Assembly: GCF_004361915.1 (NCBI RefSeq)
Contig: NZ_SNWP01000010.1
Coordinates: 1,700,050 to 1,764,049 of the forward strand
DNA: 64,000 nucleotides
Direction of reading: 5' to 3'
Source of the DNA: Sediminibacterium goheungense
Lineage (GTDB): Bacteria > Bacteroidota > Bacteroidia > Chitinophagales > Chitinophagaceae
Shown one piece after another: positions 61,916 to 64,000 of this stretch. Position numbers and translations under genes: made by a program. How positions within the stretch are numbered: the first letter of the stretch is position 1; each line of letters starts with the position of its first letter. The notes under the pieces are model-generated. The model saw only the letters and a list, made by a program, of their open reading frames with translations, had not been told where the DNA came from and did not search any database.

Positions 61916-64000
61916 ATGCATATCAAAAACCTTTTTAACAAGGTAGTATTGTCGTTTCTGGCAATACTACTTGGCGTTTTAACCCTGAACGCTCAGACCC
62001 CACTTTATACCGGTGTACTGGTGAGTGATGTGGGTACCAGTAATAATATTGGTCAGGCCAATACCAGTAGAAACATTGCTGTAGATGCAGTGGGTAATAT
62101 TGGTGTGGTATATGTAGGCAGCGCAGGTTTGCGTTTTGCCAAAAGTGTTAACCGTGGACAATCTTTCCTGCCCAGTGTACAACTGCTAAGTACAGCTACC
62201 TCCGGTAACTGTGAAGTGGAAGTGGCAGACAACGGTAATATTTATGTGATCTATTCCAATGGATCACAGTTACAGTTGTTTATCAGTCTCGATGGTGGTG
62301 CTACTTTTACCGGTCCGAACAATCTTGGAACGGGCAGTACACCACATATTGCTTCTTATGGGTCCAATGTATATGTAGTTCCCCAGAATGGATCTGTTGT
62401 GTACCGCAACAGTAATAATGGTGTGGGTGCGTTTTCGAGTGTATCCCTGGGAAGCTCATGGGTCTATGCAGATATACGTGTTGACAAAGCGAATGGCGAT
62501 GTGTATATGATTGCCGATAACCCAACTTTATATATGTTCAGAAGTACTAACAGTGGAGCCACTTTCTCGCCTGTTACTATTTCCGGTTCTGTATTTTATT
62601 CTTCTTATGCCATTACAACCGGGCCATTGGGTAAATTTATTTATGCAGCAGGAGGTTCTAACGCTAATGGTTACCGTATTGACTTTGCAACCGGCTCATC
62701 TACCTTACTTACAGTAGGTACTTCTGCTGTTGCACAGGGACGTACGCTTCTTGCTGATGAGTTTGGTAATTTTGTTGATGGTTATGCACCAACAACTTCC
62801 AGCGTGGCCATTCGGGTAAGTGGCGATAGAGGAACTACTTTTGGAGCACCTATTACCATCGCCAATGCAACTACACATAATATTGTGCGCAATGCTTCTA
62901 CACAGGATGTAGACATTGTATATCAGGGAACAGATGGTAAAATTTACCTGGCAGCCTATCCCAATCTTTTAAAAGGGTTAACGGTTTCTAATGTAAACGC
63001 ATTTTATTGTGCAGGTGCTACCGGAACGCTCAATTATTCAGCAACAGGGGCCCTGCTTAATTCCGGTAATCAGTTTATTGTACAGCTAAGCGATAAAAAC
63101 AGAAGTTTTGCTAACCCAACTACCATTGGAAGCATTTCTTCAACCAATGCAACCGGCACCATCAATTTCACGATACCCGATACGGTTTCTTCAGGTACCC
63201 AATACCGTATTCGTGTAATAAGCACCAATACAGCAGTAACCGGTGCGGATAATCTTTTTGATATTTCTATCAACCCAACACCAGTTGCCAATATAACCAC
63301 CAGTGGCGCTACTTCTATTTGTGAAGGTAGTCCGGTGTTACTGGCAAGTAGTGCGGGTAATTCTTATTTATGGAGCAATGGTGCTACCACCAGCTCTATC
63401 AGTGTGAATGTTCCGGGAACGTATACCGTAACGGTAGGCAATGGTTGTGGTTTAACCGCTACATCCGCTCCGATTACAGTAAATGTTACCCCCAAACCGG
63501 TGATCAATGTAACGGGCTCACTTACTTTATGTGGCACGGGTGCATCAGTAGGCTTATCCTCTTCCACAACAGGTACGGCTTATTTATGGAGCAATGGTGC
63601 CACCACGCAATCCATTACAGCTACTACTGCCGGAACCTATACGGTAAGGGTAACCGGAGGAGGTTGCACGCTTACCTCATCTCCCGTAACGGTTGTGGTA
63701 AATACATTACCCACCGTATCGGTAGCCAAAACAGATGAAACCTGTGTGGGTGCATCCAATGGTACTATTACCATCAATGCTACCGGCACTGCCACTCCTT
63801 TCCAGTATTCAATAAATGGTGGTAATAGTTTTGTGAGCAATAATAGCTTTACAAACCTGTCTCCGGGAACCTATACTGTTATTGTAAAAACGGCAGGTGG
63901 TTGTACAACAACAGGTCAGCAGGTTACGATTGGTGTAACACCAGATGTTACAGCGCCTGTTCCTACAGTGGCCACTCTTCCTGTGATTAATAGAAGATGT
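61916..64000 (+). CDS. Large secreted protein with Asp-box propeller and Ig-like repeats (3' end outside window)
   Basis: Read from the ATG at 61916, the frame stays open to the window edge (695 codons, incomplete). It begins with a signal peptide (MHIKNLFNKVVLSFLAILLG). The first 330 residues carry Asp-box repeats typical of sialidase-like beta-propellers: SVNRGQSFLP, SLDGGATFTG, STNSGATFSP and SGDRGTTFGA. From about residue 440 the repeats YLWSNGATTSSISVNVPGTY and YLWSNGATTQSITATTAGTY are Ig-like modules, 80 residues apart, of the kind found in long adhesins or T9SS-exported proteins of Bacteroidota. The C-terminal sorting domain would lie outside. It may bind glycans at the surface. Confidence 0.85.
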   Translation, partial: MHIKNLFNKVVLSFLAILLGVLTLNAQTPLYTGVLVSDVGTSNNIGQANTSRNIAVDAVGNIGVVYVGSAGLRFAKSVNRGQSFLPSVQLLSTATSGNCEVEVADNGNIYVIYSNGSQLQLFISLDGGATFTGPNNLGTGSTPHIASYGSNVYVVPQNGSVVYRNSNNGVGAFSSVSLGSSWVYADIRVDKANGDVYMIADNPTLYMFRSTNSGATFSPVTISGSVFYSSYAITTGPLGKFIYAAGGSNANGYRIDFATGSSTLLTVGTSAVAQGRTLLADEFGNFVDGYAPTTSSVAIRVSGDRGTTFGAPITIANATTHNIVRNASTQDVDIVYQGTDGKIYLAAYPNLLKGLTVSNVNAFYCAGATGTLNYSATGALLNSGNQFIVQLSDKNRSFANPTTIGSISSTNATGTINFTIPDTVSSGTQYRIRVISTNTAVTGADNLFDISINPTPVANITTSGATSICEGSPVLLASSAGNSYLWSNGATTSSISVNVPGTYTVTVGNGCGLTATSAPITVNVTPKPVINVTGSLTLCGTGASVGLSSSTTGTAYLWSNGATTQSITATTAGTYTVRVTGGGCTLTSSPVTVVVNTLPTVSVAKTDETCVGASNGTITINATGTATPFQYSINGGNSFVSNNSFTNLSPGTYTVIVKTAGGCTTTGQQVTIGVTPDVTAPVPTVATLPVINRRC

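Overview
The window looks like a chromosomal segment of a Bacteroidota bacterium, most likely family Chitinophagaceae. The evidence is the gene content: SusC/SusD outer-membrane pair behind an ECF sigma/FecR pair, DUF2480, DUF5916, DUF3050 and DUF4369-TlpA proteins, Rho with a long N-terminal insert, many Sec-exported proteins, promoter motifs of the TAnnTTTG type, and almost no Shine-Dalgarno sites. No rRNA, CRISPR array, prophage or transposase was recognised. One tRNA gene (Phe) is present.

Layout. Positions 1-12,097 hold eleven genes, all on the minus strand: an amidase (cut by the window edge), a zinc metallopeptidase, a GNAT acetyltransferase overlapping mgsA, a PlsC-like acyltransferase, recA, a ChaN-like protein, a DoxX-like membrane protein, gamma-glutamyltransferase, a DinB/maleylpyruvate isomerase-like protein and nadA. 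Positions 12,098-12,703 carry no gene but hold an AT-rich stretch followed by about nine DnaA-box-like sites. After it the dominant gene direction flips to plus (ppiD, ybeY, mnmG, polA, asnS and others). I read this intergene as a candidate chromosomal replication origin.

The plus-strand half contains housekeeping genes (ppiD, mnmG, polA, asnS, with nadD, feoA-like and rho on the minus strand), a secreted hydrolase group (S9 peptidase, S33-type hydrolase, two adjacent amidohydrolase-fold proteins), an importer unit at 36.4-44.4 kb (ECF sigma factor, FecR anti-sigma, SusC, SusD, calcineurin-like phosphoesterase) probably for a phosphorylated organic substrate, a membrane protein/histidine kinase/LuxR regulator operon at 54.4-57.0 kb, a CocE-type hydrolase, a TlpA-like thioredoxin, and the start of a large secreted protein with Asp-box and Ig-like repeats. 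Two spots look like islets: an HNH-nuclease gene behind two 45-nt direct repeats (19.5-20.5 kb), and a DUF4143 AAA ATPase with about 840 bp of empty, palindrome-rich DNA beside tRNA-Phe (51.1-53.4 kb).

A recurring structural theme is a set of long intergenic inverted repeats whose arms are made of two to four iterations of a short degenerate word, with a different word at each locus (for example CACGGAG, AGTCCGAA, AATAAGAA, GATGTCAG, AGTAGTCAGT, GAGCTTTGAGC, TTAGCCATTAGC). At least eight such elements occur in 64 kb. They are the least explained signal here.
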